NCBI GenBank assembly: GCA_002345675.1
Contig: DDWL01000008.1
Span: forward strand, 1-64,000
Origin: Bacteroidales bacterium UBA2287
Lineage (GTDB): Bacteria > Bacteroidota > Bacteroidia > Bacteroidales > Tenuifilaceae
Length of the DNA: 64,000 bases
Direction: 5' to 3'
The notes under the pieces were generated by a model, which saw only the letters and a list, made by a program, of their open reading frames with translations, was not told the origin of the DNA and did no database searches. Shown in pieces: positions 1 to 8,242 of this stretch. The position numbers and the translations under genes are program-made. Within the stretch, counting starts at the first letter, position 1. Each line of letters begins with the position of its first letter.

Positions 1-70
1 GTATCGCCAAACCCGATTAGCTGGCTAATCGGCAAGGAGCCCAGCGTGAAATACACCCCTTGTTAGGTGC
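1..70 (-). other. Partial attC-like cassette recombination site (truncated by window edge)
   Basis: Read on the minus strand, the end of the neighbouring gene runs straight into GCACCTAAC (70 to 62). This contains an RYYYAAC core (ACCTAAC) as found at the R'' end of integron attC sites, and the gene's TAA stop lies inside the core. The core is followed by a GGGGTGTATTTCACGC block and a perfect 9-bp inverted repeat at 13-21 and 24-32 (CCGATTAGC / GCTAATCGG), consistent with a folding site. The complementary GTTAGGTGC lies at 721-729 on the other side of the gene, as expected for one cassette. The far half of the site is outside the window, so the call stays provisional. Confidence 0.5.
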
Positions 71-566
71 TGTTTTTATTAAATTTAAAATCTTTCAAAT
101 TGTCTCTCCAGTATATATATTCTTTATCAATGAATTCAATAATGTGTTTGTTTTTTATTAATCTTGTTTTCCTACGTGAAACCTGATAAATTAACTTGTC
201 ATTGTTATCAATCAAATTAATTTTTTTCGGTCTATTAAGTAAACCTTTGCGGTTTTCTGAATAGTAAATTCCCTTGTTATTTTTGAATAATATATTCAAA
301 GTGCTGTTTTTAAATCCAATATGTTCCTCGATAATAATTTTTGAAATTAAATTGTTATCCCAATAATAATGGCAAGTATTATAGCCAATCTTCTTTCCTT
401 TAGAATTATAAATCAAATTATCAACTTTCAAATAGCTTAATTTATTTTGTTTGATTAAACTGTCAACACTTGTAGTATATTGTAAATAATTTGTAAAGTC
501 TTGGTTCTGGCTTTGAATTAATTGGTTCGTTAATAAGATTAAAATAATTGTCAAATATGTTTTCAT
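63..566 (-). CDS. Small secreted hypothetical protein, apparently a cassette gene
   Basis: The product is 167 residues with no family I recognise. The start at 566 puts a clean signal peptide (MKTYLTIILILLTNQ) at the N-terminus; an in-frame ATG at 593 would add nine charged residues ahead of it. The mature part is rich in Lys, Asn, Ile and Tyr, with no repeats or membrane segments, so an exported soluble protein is likely. The DNA is much more AT-rich than the core genes in the window, which suggests recent acquisition. It lies between matching GTTAGGTGC and GCACCTAAC boxes, and its stop codon sits inside the second box, as is common for integron cassette genes. Function unknown. Confidence 0.6.
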   Translation of the reverse strand: MKTYLTIILILLTNQLIQSQNQDFTNYLQYTTSVDSLIKQNKLSYLKVDNLIYNSKGKKIGYNTCHYYWDNNLISKIIIEEHIGFKNSTLNILFKNNKGIYYSENRKGLLNRPKKINLIDNNDKLIYQVSRRKTRLIKNKHIIEFIDKEYIYWRDNLKDFKFNKNST

Positions 567-718
567 TTTTTCATAAGGTTTAATTTCGTTCAATCCTGTA
601 TTGTGTCTTTATATTTGATTTACTGTCAAGACTATAAATAAATATTAAATTCTTTCAACTACGTTTAATTTTTATAATTATCTTGTGAAATCCTTATAAA
701 CTCATCGCTTTCTTAAAA

Positions 719-818
719 TTGCACCTAACTTACTTGTATCAGAACTAAAGGCTGGGGTAATTGACCGGTGAGGGTGGATAACACAACCTTTTGGTTAATT
801 TATGCATTTCAAAAGTAG
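719..818 (-). other. attI-like insertion site between recombinase and first cassette
   Basis: On the minus strand the recombinase stop (819) is followed by about 90 noncoding bases that end in GTTAGGTGC (729 to 721). This matches the integron core GTTRRRY and is the exact reverse complement of the GCACCTAAC that ends the next gene. The cassette would therefore begin at TTAGGTGC. Cassettes inserted at attI show this start/end complementarity. Part of the stretch (about 743-760) resembles a dispersed repeat also seen near 7800. Inference from pattern only. Confidence 0.45.
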
Positions 819-2072
819 CTAAATTTCGATGTCGTCAAAGGGCGATTTTATTTTTTCTAGCGACTTCTCGGTTACATGGGTGTAAATCTCGGTGGTTTTG
901 CTGCTCTTGTGCCCCAACAACTCCTGTATGTACCGCAAATCGGTGCCGCTTTCGAGTAGGTGCGTGGCGTAACTGTGCCTTAGCCAGTGTAGCGTTACCT
1001 GTCGGTTTATGCGCGCCTCGGTAACCGAGTTGCGCAGCACTTTCGACAGCGACTCGGCCGAGTACTGCTCGCCTGAGTATTGCCCCTCAAAAAGCCAAAC
1101 CTTGGGTTTGTAGGTTAAAAAGTAACTGCGAAGCATATTAATGGTGCGCTCCGAAATGGGAACAACCCTATCCTTTCGGCCCTTGGCGTTTCGAATAATA
1201 AGTAAGTGGCGGTTCGAGTCAATGTCGTTGGGCTTAAGCGAAAGTATTTCGCCTCGCCTTAGCCCGCAGGCGTAAATTAGGCTTAGCATGGTGCGGTGCT
1301 TCGTGTTTTTTGTAACCCGTAAAAGCGTGGCTACCTCCTTTTTGCTTAGTACGTTTGGCAGTTTATGCTCGCGCTTGGGCCGCTGTAGCTTGTCGATATC
1401 GATTTTTGAATTTACAACTTCACGAAAAAATAGCTTTATGGCGCTAACCAGCTGATTTTGGTACGAAAAGCTAAGCCCATTGCCCAGTACGTGGTTGTTT
1501 ACGAACCAAACAACGTCGTCGTTGGTGAGCTCCTGCAGCGGCTTAGGCTGCATTTTTACGGCAAAAACGGTTACCATTTCGGTGTAGGTTCGAATGGAAC
1601 TGGCGCTGTACCTTTTGTGCTTAAGCCATTGCCTAAAGTCGCGAATGCTAATCATGTTTTCGGGCGATGGAATTTTTAGCCCCTCGGTGCTAAACCCCTC
1701 AAACTTTTCAAGTATGTCATCTTGTTCGTCGGCAATTGCTTCGGCATCAAGTTCATTGGCTAAAGCTGCCCGCTCCAAGTTTGTTTCGGGTGCTTGTTCA
1801 ACTTCCGTTTCAACCTTAACTTCACCTTTTGATTTCGAATTCAGCTTAAGAACCGAGTAGTCCAAAAAGGCCTTTCCTTTAAGGGCATCGAACAGTTTCC
1901 CAATTTCAAATTCTTCGGCAAAAAAGTACCACTTTTTGTTGGTTTGGCTCCACCATCTTCCATCTACGCTTTTAATGGCATCAATTAGAACCTTGTCCTT
2001 TGGAGAGGATACGAAAATTACATCTCGCTTTTTGTGAAATCCTTTCTCGAGTATAACTGTTGGTAAGCTCAT
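819..2072 (-). CDS. Tyrosine recombinase/integrase with extra N-terminal domain
   Basis: Site-specific recombinase of the XerC/D-integrase superfamily, 417 residues. A SAM-like core-binding domain spans roughly 142-225, and the catalytic domain follows with all expected residues: Arg272 (CGLRRGE), Lys297 (NAKGRKDR), His362 and Arg365 (HWLRHS), His388 (LLGHKSS) and Tyr397 (EIYTH). The C-terminus KSPFDD resembles the RSPLD tail of integron integrases, but the IntI-specific insertion between the second and third catalytic patches is absent. Residues 1-130 are an extra N-terminal region with a charged linker at about 80-130. The gene points toward an attI-like site and a cassette-like gene, so it probably moves cassettes rather than resolving chromosome dimers. 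It has its own promoter at 2144-2174. Confidence 0.85.
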   Translation of the reverse strand: MSLPTVILEKGFHKKRDVIFVSSPKDKVLIDAIKSVDGRWWSQTNKKWYFFAEEFEIGKLFDALKGKAFLDYSVLKLNSKSKGEVKVETEVEQAPETNLERAALANELDAEAIADEQDDILEKFEGFSTEGLKIPSPENMISIRDFRQWLKHKRYSASSIRTYTEMVTVFAVKMQPKPLQELTNDDVVWFVNNHVLGNGLSFSYQNQLVSAIKLFFREVVNSKIDIDKLQRPKREHKLPNVLSKKEVATLLRVTKNTKHRTMLSLIYACGLRRGEILSLKPNDIDSNRHLLIIRNAKGRKDRVVPISERTINMLRSYFLTYKPKVWLFEGQYSGEQYSAESLSKVLRNSVTEARINRQVTLHWLRHSYATHLLESGTDLRYIQELLGHKSSKTTEIYTHVTEKSLEKIKSPFDDIEI

Positions 2073-2143
2073 GTTCGCTGGGTTAGGAGACGCTTCGCCA
2101 CGTCAGTCACATAAATGAGCAACGCGTTAGTGCGATTCAGTAT

Positions 2144-2174
2144 CAAAAATAGTATTTTAATTTTACCTTGCAAA
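2144..2174 (-). promoter_or_regulatory. Bacteroidota-type promoter for the recombinase gene
   Basis: On the minus strand, TTTG (2174-2171) and TATTTTTG (2151-2144) are separated by 19 bases. This matches the TTTG-N19-TAnnTTTG consensus of the Bacteroidota primary sigma factor. The predicted transcription start lies about 65 bases before the ATG at 2072. Confidence 0.6.
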
Positions 2175-2219
2175 CGGTTGTTATGGCTTTTGGGTGCAAT
2201 ACAGTAAAGTTGTAATCAA

Positions 2220-2687
2220 TTACTTTGAACTATCGCGATACTTATACTGAAGCCCGGTTAGAAAATTTCGAAGAATTTGGTCGTTGCACCTTCGGTATTG
2301 AGTAGTTGTTGGACTGCGGAACAAGGCGCTAAGTTCGTGCTTGCTAATTTTCATATTGGCAAGCTCCAGTACTTCCAAAACTCCGCTGTCGTCGAGGGCA
2401 AGGGCAATTTTAAGCTTACGGAAAACAATATTGTTATTCAAAAGGGTTTCGGCAGGAGGTTGGGGGCCTTCCTTTTTACCGCGCTTAGCGTTAATAAACC
2501 CATTCAGAAAAAGGGCCAACTTGCTGTCGTTTATTTGTTGAAAAGCAGGGTCTTCGTCCTTTTTAAGCCAGTCGCTAATTTCGGCACGGGTAACGTTGTA
2601 ATCGGCTAGCTTAAACATTTCAATCATTTGCGAATCGCTAAGGTCAAATGCGAACCGAACGCGGCGAAGTATATCGTTGTTTTCCAT
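2220..2687 (-). CDS. DUF1456 family protein (YehS-like)
   Basis: The product is 155 residues and consists of two copies of the helical DUF1456 repeat, at about 1-70 and 84-150. Each starts with a pattern like NNDILRRVRFAFDLSD or NNIVFRKLKIALALDD and ends in a short conserved FLNGF or FLTGL stretch. Length and two-repeat layout agree with the YehS family, which is widespread but has no firmly known biochemical role. It is on the same strand as the recombinase, but a promoter lies between them, so they are probably separate units. There is no signal peptide, so it is cytoplasmic. Confidence 0.85.
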   Translation of the reverse strand: MENNDILRRVRFAFDLSDSQMIEMFKLADYNVTRAEISDWLKKDEDPAFQQINDSKLALFLNGFINAKRGKKEGPQPPAETLLNNNIVFRKLKIALALDDSGVLEVLELANMKISKHELSALFRSPTTTQYRRCNDQILRNFLTGLQYKYRDSSK

Positions 2688-2795
2688 GGTGGTTTTTATA
2701 ATTCAGTCGTTACCTTTTTTAAAGAATTTGTCAATTTATTTAAATGCAAATTACCTTTCAAGTCCAAAGTATTTATATTTGAGCCAATAAATGTT

Positions 2796-3095
2796 TTACA
2801 AAAAAGTCAAGCCAATTCTCCGATTAAGCCCCTTTTCAAAAATTCTAATCAAGGTTGAGAGTTGAATGTTTCCTTTCCCATTTTCAATTTTTGAAATGTA
2901 GCTTTTTTTTGTTCCCGATTTTTCGGCCAATTGTTCTTGGGTCATTTTCGATGCTTTTCTTGCCTCTTTAAGCATTTCGCTCACAATGAACATTTGAGCT
3001 TTTTCTTCGTACTCGTTTCGGCTCTCGGTTCCAATTTTTCCATGCTCAACTTCCAACAGCTCGTCAAAAGTTTTAACTCCATTGTATTTATTCAT
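2796..3095 (-). CDS. HigA-type antitoxin, XRE-family helix-turn-helix
   Basis: The 99-residue protein has an XRE/Cro helix-turn-helix at about 38-92, including MTQEQLAEKSGTKKSYISK and the typical IENGKGNIQLSTL third-helix region. It starts two bases after the stop of the upstream HigB-like toxin frame, the usual higBA order with the antitoxin second. Antitoxins of this type bind the toxin and repress the operon promoter; a palindrome inside the upstream promoter (3445-3462) is a plausible operator. The gene itself looks intact although the toxin is interrupted. Confidence 0.85.
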   Translation of the reverse strand: MNKYNGVKTFDELLEVEHGKIGTESRNEYEEKAQMFIVSEMLKEARKASKMTQEQLAEKSGTKKSYISKIENGKGNIQLSTLIRIFEKGLNRRIGLTFL

Positions 3096-3097
3096 AA

Positions 3098-3436
3098 TTA
3101 CTTTTTTTTAAGTTCAAAATACTCTTTTTTAAGACGCATTGCTCTTTCTAACTCTTCCTTAGGCGCTTTCTGCGTCTTTTTCTGAAACCCATTAAACAAA
3201 ACAACTATTCTCCCCTCGTCGAAGCAGCAAAAAACCCTATAAATATTCGATTGATATTCAATTCTTATCTCAAAAAGTCCTTCATATCCCGTAATGGGAG
3301 CAAGAAATTTTTCAGGGACTCTATCTACCTGTTTTATCAAGTCGAATACGTAATGAATTTTAGTTTTAATCTTATCGTCAAGCGTTCAATAAAAATCCAA
3401 GAAGTATTCTTTATGAAAAATTAGTATTCTTGTCAT
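3098..3436 (-). pseudogene. HigB/RelE-like toxin gene interrupted by an in-frame stop
   Basis: From ATG 3436 the frame reads MTRILIFHKEYFLDFY, then TGA (3388-3386, codon 17), then continues in the same frame through TLDDKIKTKIHYVFDLI and the conserved C-terminal part (GLFEIRIEYQSNIYRVFCC, VVLFNGFQKKTQKAP) to the stop at 3098. The reconstructed length of 112 residues is the usual length of this phage-Gp49/HigB toxin family, an mRNA interferase fold. A downstream TTG at 3340 could give an 80-residue product, but that would lack the first strand and helices. I therefore read this as an inactivated or attenuated toxin beside an intact antitoxin. A sequencing error at the stop cannot be excluded. 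Confidence 0.7.
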
Positions 3437-3440
3437 AGCG

Positions 3441-3471
3441 CAAAGTTATCTTAAAGGATAACATTATCAAA
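3441..3471 (-). promoter_or_regulatory. Promoter with embedded palindromic operator for the higBA-like pair
   Basis: On the minus strand, TTTG (3471-3468), 19 bases, then TAACTTTG (3448-3441) match the Bacteroidota promoter consensus. Between and partly overlapping these boxes lies the inverted repeat GTTATC-N6-GATAAC (3445-3462), a likely binding site for the XRE antitoxin. The predicted start point falls at or next to the ATG at 3436, so the toxin mRNA may have almost no leader. Confidence 0.55.
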
Positions 3472-3610
3472 ATATTTGGCTAAAAAGATAATTGTAGCTA
3501 AGTCATTTTATGTAACTAAACTATTTTATGGAAATTTTTGCTTGACAAACGCATTTTACAATTACTTAAAACACGCTATCTGTAGCCTTTTTTTATTTTT
3601 CGTATTTTAC

Positions 3611-3765
3611 TTGTTGTCCCGATAGGGACAAAATATGGGTAGAATTCAAATTCATAATGTGAACACCGTGCCGCTAGGTACGGAATATTCTGTACCTAAC
3701 GGCACAGCAATATTAGGTTTTGTAGCATCAGCTACCGATATTACGTCCCTAGCGGGACATTCATT
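3611..3765. repeat. Cluster of short palindromic (REP-like) repeats
   Basis: Noncoding stretch with several hairpins: TGTCCCGATAGGGACA (3615-3630), a 14-bp near-perfect stem at 3668-3681 with 3692-3705 (GTGCCGCTAGGTAC against GTACCTAACGGCAC), and GTCCCTAGCGGGAC near 3746. Such variable-stem palindromes are common between Bacteroidota genes. The 413-bp gap from 3441 to 3853 holds no other recognisable feature. Confidence 0.6.
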
Positions 3766-3853
3766 TTAAATGCGCTTGCCTTGGAACGTTTTACTTGCCT
3801 TTCGGTTTGTTTATTTTGAAAACTATATGGCATGGGCAAAATCAAAATCAACT

Positions 3854-4456
3854 TTATATCGACAGCACCAAGCTAACCAAAAAGGGAACAAGAACAGTAA
3901 GTACAATTCCATGGAAAAGCGACACAATGGCGTACTCCTTTCCCGAAGCGGCGCTTATAATGGGCAGCGTAGTGTCCATGCTGGTGGCGCCTCCAGCTGT
4001 TATGGGGGCAAGTTTTCCAAAGTAAATGGCCATAAGAGGTGCGGCTAAAAGGGTAATTATTTCGCGCATAATATTTGCCAAAAGGGCAACAACGCCAAGG
4101 GTTTCGCCACGAAGTTCGGTAATAAAAATGCTCGAAAGGCTGTAGTACCCAAAACCGTAGCCAACGGCAAGCGTATCGGTTAGGCTAAAATCCGAAGTAA
4201 TTGCCCAAACCCCCAAAACGCCAAGCGTTGTACCAACAATGGTAATAAGCGGAACTACGGCAATTTTTAGGTTGAATGCTTTGAGCGCCGAAAGCGACTT
4301 TGGGTCGGCTCCAATACCAATGCCCACCAAAAACATAAGTGCGTAAAGCGCCCACTGGCTATGGTCCGACTGTACTATGATTTCGGGTAAAAATCGAAAT
4401 AACCCCAAGACAACACCTGCGGCAAAAAACGAAAGAATAGTGAGGCTACCCCTCAT
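3854..4456 (-). CDS. lysO: LysO family L-lysine exporter, C-terminal (major) subunit
   Basis: The product is a 200-residue membrane protein matching the C-terminal part of LysO (formerly DUF340/YbjE), which exports L-lysine. It begins MRGSLTILSFFAAGVVLG and contains about six hydrophobic segments, plus family motifs such as FLVGIGIGAD, AVGYGFGYYSLSS and ELRGETLGVVALLANIMREI. The start at 4456 overlaps the end of the preceding small LysO-domain gene by 11 bases, implying translational coupling; longer in-frame starts run into that gene. In Bacteroidota the protein is usually encoded as two polypeptides, so the split is normal rather than a frameshift. Confidence 0.85.
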   Translation of the reverse strand: MRGSLTILSFFAAGVVLGLFRFLPEIIVQSDHSQWALYALMFLVGIGIGADPKSLSALKAFNLKIAVVPLITIVGTTLGVLGVWAITSDFSLTDTLAVGYGFGYYSLSSIFITELRGETLGVVALLANIMREIITLLAAPLMAIYFGKLAPITAGGATSMDTTLPIISAASGKEYAIVSLFHGIVLTVLVPFLVSLVLSI

Positions 4457-4736
4457 TTTCGTTGTTTTTTTGCTTAAACCAAAAGTGGTAAACAAGCCAC
4501 GCCAGTAAAACGCTGCCGGCAACTCCCCCAATGGCAATGTAAAGAGCCTTTAGCCCAAGCTCAGGAAGATTTTTTACAATAATCTCGTTGGTGCCAATGG
4601 CTACTCCCAGTAAAAAGAGCAGCAGGTAAATGGCCCACATGGTTAGCCTGTCGGCTAAAGAGGTAATTTTTGGTTTCTTTCTCAGAAAGTAGCCCGCTAC
4701 AATTCCGAGAGCCATTACTATAACAACGGTAAGCAT
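4446..4736 (-). CDS. LysO family exporter, N-terminal small subunit
   Basis: This 96-residue protein has three hydrophobic segments (about 1-17, 30-48 and 62-84) and the LysO N-terminal signature RLTMWAIYLLLFLLGVAIG. It is the first partner of the two-part lysine exporter and overlaps the following gene by 11 bases. It lies 7 bases after the nucleotidyltransferase gene and may be co-transcribed with it. The C-terminus is polar (KQKNNENEG) and probably cytoplasmic. Confidence 0.85.
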   Translation of the reverse strand: MLTVVIVMALGIVAGYFLRKKPKITSLADRLTMWAIYLLLFLLGVAIGTNEIIVKNLPELGLKALYIAIGGVAGSVLLAWLVYHFWFKQKNNENEG

Positions 4737-4743
4737 TACTTAA

Positions 4744-5652
4744 CTATCGGAACAGCGGCGATGGGTAAACGCCATGCTCTTTGAGCTTAAGTAATTTTTC
4801 CATTACGTGCGGTTTGTCGCCTGGGTATGTAACCCCAAACCAATTTGCGTTCGAAGGAAGTACTTTACAGGCGGCATCGTTGCTTTTAATAAGCTTATTA
4901 ACTACCGTTGGAATGTAAAACTCGGCTTTGGGGTTGACCAGCGACCCGCCCAAGAACTCGTTGAGCATTAAGTCGATATAGCCAAAAAGGTCGGGAGTAA
5001 ATCCCCAGCAGTTCATCGACACAAGCGACTTTTCGTCAACACTAACCATTTGGCCAGTTTCGTCTTTAAACTTTACGCTACCATCAATCCGTTCAATGCT
5101 TGTGCGTTCAACCACGTCCATAAGGTACGAATGCTTGTCGACGGTACAAATGCCCCTCGAAACTGAACCCTCTTCGCTCAGTGTGTTAGAGAGCTTATAG
5201 CCAACCATAAAGTAGGAGCCATCCTCTAAGCTGGGCTGCGATAGGGCTTTGCTGAGCACCCTAAAGGCGTCGGCGCCATAAAAATCGTCGGCATTAATAA
5301 CGGCAAAGGGTTCGTTAACCACGTTTCGGCACACCCAAATGGCGTGAGCAGTTCCCCATGGTTTTACCCTGTCGGGCGGACAAGTAACTCCCGCTGGGAG
5401 CATGTCGAGTTCCTGAAAAACAATTTCGTAGGGAACTTTTCCGTCGAAACGGTTGCCAAAAACTTCGCGGAAATCCTTTTCAATGTCGCGTCGAATTACG
5501 AAAACAATTTTCCCAAAACCAGCGCGAAGGGCGTCGAAAACTGAGTAGTCGATTATGGCTTCGCCATTTGGGCCAACGGCATCGACCTGTTTTAAACTGC
5601 CGTAGCGACTGCCCATTCCTGCCGCAAGTATAATGAGAGTTGGTTTTACCAT
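4744..5652 (-). CDS. Sugar nucleotidyltransferase-family protein
   Basis: The product is 302 residues with the N-terminal nucleotide-binding signature LAAGMGSRYGSLKQVD at about 8-23 of the NTP-transferase fold, and a metal-binding region VINADDFYGADAF at about 117-130. Enzymes of this fold join a nucleotide to a sugar phosphate, forming NDP-sugars for surface polysaccharides. It lacks the left-handed beta-helix of GlmU-type proteins and is longer at the C-terminus than minimal members, ending in a conserved GVTYPGDKPHV-type region. The sugar and nucleotide cannot be told from sequence. No signal peptide, so cytoplasmic. Confidence 0.75.
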   Translation of the reverse strand: MVKPTLIILAAGMGSRYGSLKQVDAVGPNGEAIIDYSVFDALRAGFGKIVFVIRRDIEKDFREVFGNRFDGKVPYEIVFQELDMLPAGVTCPPDRVKPWGTAHAIWVCRNVVNEPFAVINADDFYGADAFRVLSKALSQPSLEDGSYFMVGYKLSNTLSEEGSVSRGICTVDKHSYLMDVVERTSIERIDGSVKFKDETGQMVSVDEKSLVSMNCWGFTPDLFGYIDLMLNEFLGGSLVNPKAEFYIPTVVNKLIKSNDAACKVLPSNANWFGVTYPGDKPHVMEKLLKLKEHGVYPSPLFR

Positions 5653-5713
5653 TTTGCTGTCAATTTATAAGAATTTATACAAATGTGAGATTAATATTGT
5701 AAATCTCAAAATG

Positions 5714-6718
5714 TTATTCTTCACCTTTTAACCTTTTTATCTCTTTATCAAAATCAGATTCATAGTTTTGGTCTTGAATTATTCTGAACTTATCATAACG
5801 TTCTAAAACTAGTTTTCTCGCAATTTCGGTTGATATTGAGCCTGCATTTTTTAAAACCGAGTAATCGTTGAATTGTAAAAATGCATCTAGTTTTTATACC
5901 CAATCGTTCATCTTCATTGGGATTTGTCTTTTAGCTTGATTCTCTGCATAATCAAGATACATTGTTACAACACGATTTAATTCACTAACTTCTTTTTCGT
6001 TAAGATAGTTTTTTGCTATTGCAACATCTGACTTCAAGATTTTTCCTTTTGGTGATTTTTTCCACCTTGTAAGCCCCATATTGGGTAACGCTGAATTTGC
6101 TCTAGATGAAATAATTTCTGCTGCTGTTTGTCCTGTAATAGCCCAATGCAATTTATTCTGAACTGTTTTATAGAAAGTCTGCGTAATTCCTGCTTGAGGG
6201 TCATAATCAATACTACATTCAGAATAAATATCAGTAATTTTTTGGTAGAATCTTCTTTCACTCGCACGAATTTCTCTAATCCGTTCAAGTAATTCATAGA
6301 AGTAATCTTTCCCAAATAGTTTTCCCCCCTGTTTTAACCGTTCATCATCTAATACAAAACCTTTGATAATAAATTCCTTTAAAGTTTTTGTAGCCCAAAT
6401 TCTAAATTGTGTGGCTTGTTGTGAATTTACTCTGTACCCAACTGAAATTATTGCATCAAGGTTATAAAAATCAATATTTCTTTGAACGTCTCTTCCTGAT
6501 TCATTTTGAACTGTTCGGAATTTCCGAACAGTTGCATTTTTTTCTAATTCTCCGCTTTCAAAAATATTTGATAAATGCTCGCTAATAGTAGATTTTACAA
6601 CTCCAAAGAGTTCCCCCATTGCTTTTTGCGTTAGCCAAACGGATTCATCCTGGAGAATTACTTCAACCTTAACATTTCCGTCTTGTGTTGTGTAAAGTAT
6701 TATCTCAGAGTTATTCAT
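5714..6718 (-). pseudogene. RhuM family protein gene interrupted by an in-frame stop
   Basis: The frame from 6718 encodes a RhuM-family protein (a conserved family named after Salmonella RhuM; true role unclear) with an N-terminal winged-helix-like region (about 28-70: VWLTQKAMGELFG, STISEHLSNIFE) and a typical middle (FYNLDAIISVGYRVNS, QFRIWAT). It reaches MNDWV and then a TAA at 5896-5894. The same frame continues without shift as KLDAFLQFNDYSVLKNAGS for another 59 codons, to a TAA at 5714, giving the usual 334-residue family length. The family normally has Glu at this point, so a single GAA to TAA change would explain the break. The protein would lose its last 60 residues, so I call it a probable pseudogene. 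Confidence 0.75.
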
Positions 6719-7050
6719 AATGTTTTTTTTAACGACGAAATGGTTGCTTTTCTTGTCGCTAATTTACAATTAAAATAATGAGTTTCAAATTCGATATTCA
6801 AACAGGGCTTTCTAGGGAATTTTTAAAACCTTCATAAATGCAGCAATAATAAGGGTTTTGTGGTTTTTTATGTCTGCTTGTTGCTAACTGCGTAATAGTT
6901 AGTTTCATTCTTTCTTACATCAAATATAATTGAACAAAAGCTATGTGGCAAACCTTCAATTTCGAAATTTCAATTCCTTTTTCCATAAGGTAAAAGTAAC
7001 AACTACTGGTGTTGCCAAATTTCCAGCTTGAACTAATTTTACTTGTTTTT
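6719..7050. other. Noncoding stretch without recognisable feature
   Basis: These 332 bases between the RhuM gene and a pseudogene are AT-rich. I find no convincing frame, hairpin or promoter on either strand. They fit with the general decay of this segment. Confidence 0.5.
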
Positions 7051-7690
7051 CTAAATAGACAGGGTTTTGCTCGAGTTATTAAACTCTTCAATTATAATGG
7101 GTAGGTCTTTCATTTGGTATTCGCCTGTGTTTATTTTTGTTATTATATCGGGCCGACTGGCAAGGAATAAACTCATTTTCTTTTTAAAGCGTGAACGCTT
7201 AGGCCTTAAAAAGTTCTCGTTTGTTTTTCGAAGCACATACTCCGAACCCTTGTCTGGGCCACCCTGAATAAAGTTTACGCCTACATAAGGACGAAATTCG
7301 ATTGTAAAATATCGAAACAGCTGGGTTTCACTTTCGACAATAAGCTTTTAAAACATTTGCTTGCAATCCTTAAATTCCGAAACTAAATCGACGTTTACTT
7401 CAACCGAAATAAGGCGAATAGTGTCGCTTGGGAGGTAGAAATGAACTTCTTTCGCGTTACTGGGTAAAAACTTCATGTTGCCCATTTTTCGAGTCGAAAT
7501 ACACTACCCTTTTTTGCAGCGACAGGTAATCGATACCATTTGGAATAACCGAAAGAGGAATTTCGAAGGTTGCATTAATGGTTTCGTTTTCGAAAATTAT
7601 AACTCACGAAACCCTTTCGGCCATTGTTGTTGCCGAAAAAACAAAACTTGCTGAAAGCAGTAGAAAAATTTGTTTTATTTTGAATTTTAT
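7051..7690 (-). pseudogene. Decayed gene for a secreted hypothetical protein
   Basis: Reading the minus strand from about 7690 gives a signal-peptide-like start (KFKIKQIFLLLSASFVFSA) beginning at ATA rather than ATG. It then meets a TGA at about 7605, a sensible stretch (ETINATFEIPLSVIPNGIDY), a frameshift near 7475, a second sensible stretch (NAKEVHFYLPSDTIRLIS), a TAA near 7348, and a last open part to 7051 (LRKTNENFLRPKRSRF, KDLPIIIEEFNN). Lost start, two nonsense codons and a frameshift make it non-functional. The end resembles secreted Bacteroidota hypothetical proteins with a conserved C-terminal helix, from memory and unverified. Only the last 61 codons remain open. Confidence 0.7.
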
Positions 7691-8242
7691 TGTTTTGGTT
7701 AATAAAAAATAGTGTTGTCCGTTAAAGAATCAGGACTAAAGTCCTTCAATTACTTGCGCTGTGTAACCCCAGCCATGGTTGCTGAGCCTGTCGAAGTAAA
7801 GGCTGGGGTTAATTAAAGCCCCATAATATTTGGGCTTCAGCCCTGAATTTGATAATTTTATCGGACAGTAGTGAATATAAAAGTATCTTTTTAAAACAGC
7901 TCGACATTAATCAATAATTGTACCATTAAAAAAACATAGACATATAAAACGAGCAGGGTTAACAAATATTTAAAAACCCGCAAGAAACCGACGACTATCG
8001 GAAGCTTGCGGGTTAAAATCAGCTGCAGTATACTTAAAAGCTGTTTAAGTTTGATTTTTTCAATAGCCACGGGCTTAAGCCCGTGGGTTATTATTGTCAG
8101 AAACATTGGGCTTTAGCCCAAAAACCATTAAATATATTTGGCTAAAGCCATGTCTTTACCTACTTTAAAACCACGGGCTTAAGCCCGTGGCTATTGACAT
8201 ACTAATCTTTTCAATTTAAAAACTTAAACAGTTTCTTAATTA
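7691..8242. repeat. Gene-free region with several palindromic repeats
   Basis: The stretch holds a stem of ACCCCAGCC and GGCTGGGGT near 7770-7815, and a 10-bp stem AACCCGCAAG/CTTGCGGGTT (7975-7984 and 8005-8014) whose loop contains CGACTATCGG. It also holds two identical copies of the perfect palindrome CCACGGGCTTAAGCCCGTGG (8067-8086 and 8171-8190) and a TTGGGCTTTAGCCCAA hairpin between them. I see no gene. These resemble the GGCTTAAGCC-core palindromes at 22951-23048. Confidence 0.65.

Noticed and set aside
3854..4736. Frameshifted LysO gene
   Set aside because: The two-gene arrangement with a short overlap is the normal state in Bacteroidota and both frames have proper starts.
3386..5896. 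Recoded stop codons (TGA or TAA read as an amino acid)
   Set aside because: Two different stops in unrelated accessory genes beside another pseudogene are better explained by decay; no recoding element is seen.
7891..8106. 71-codon minus-strand frame
   Set aside because: It is composed of palindromic repeat DNA.
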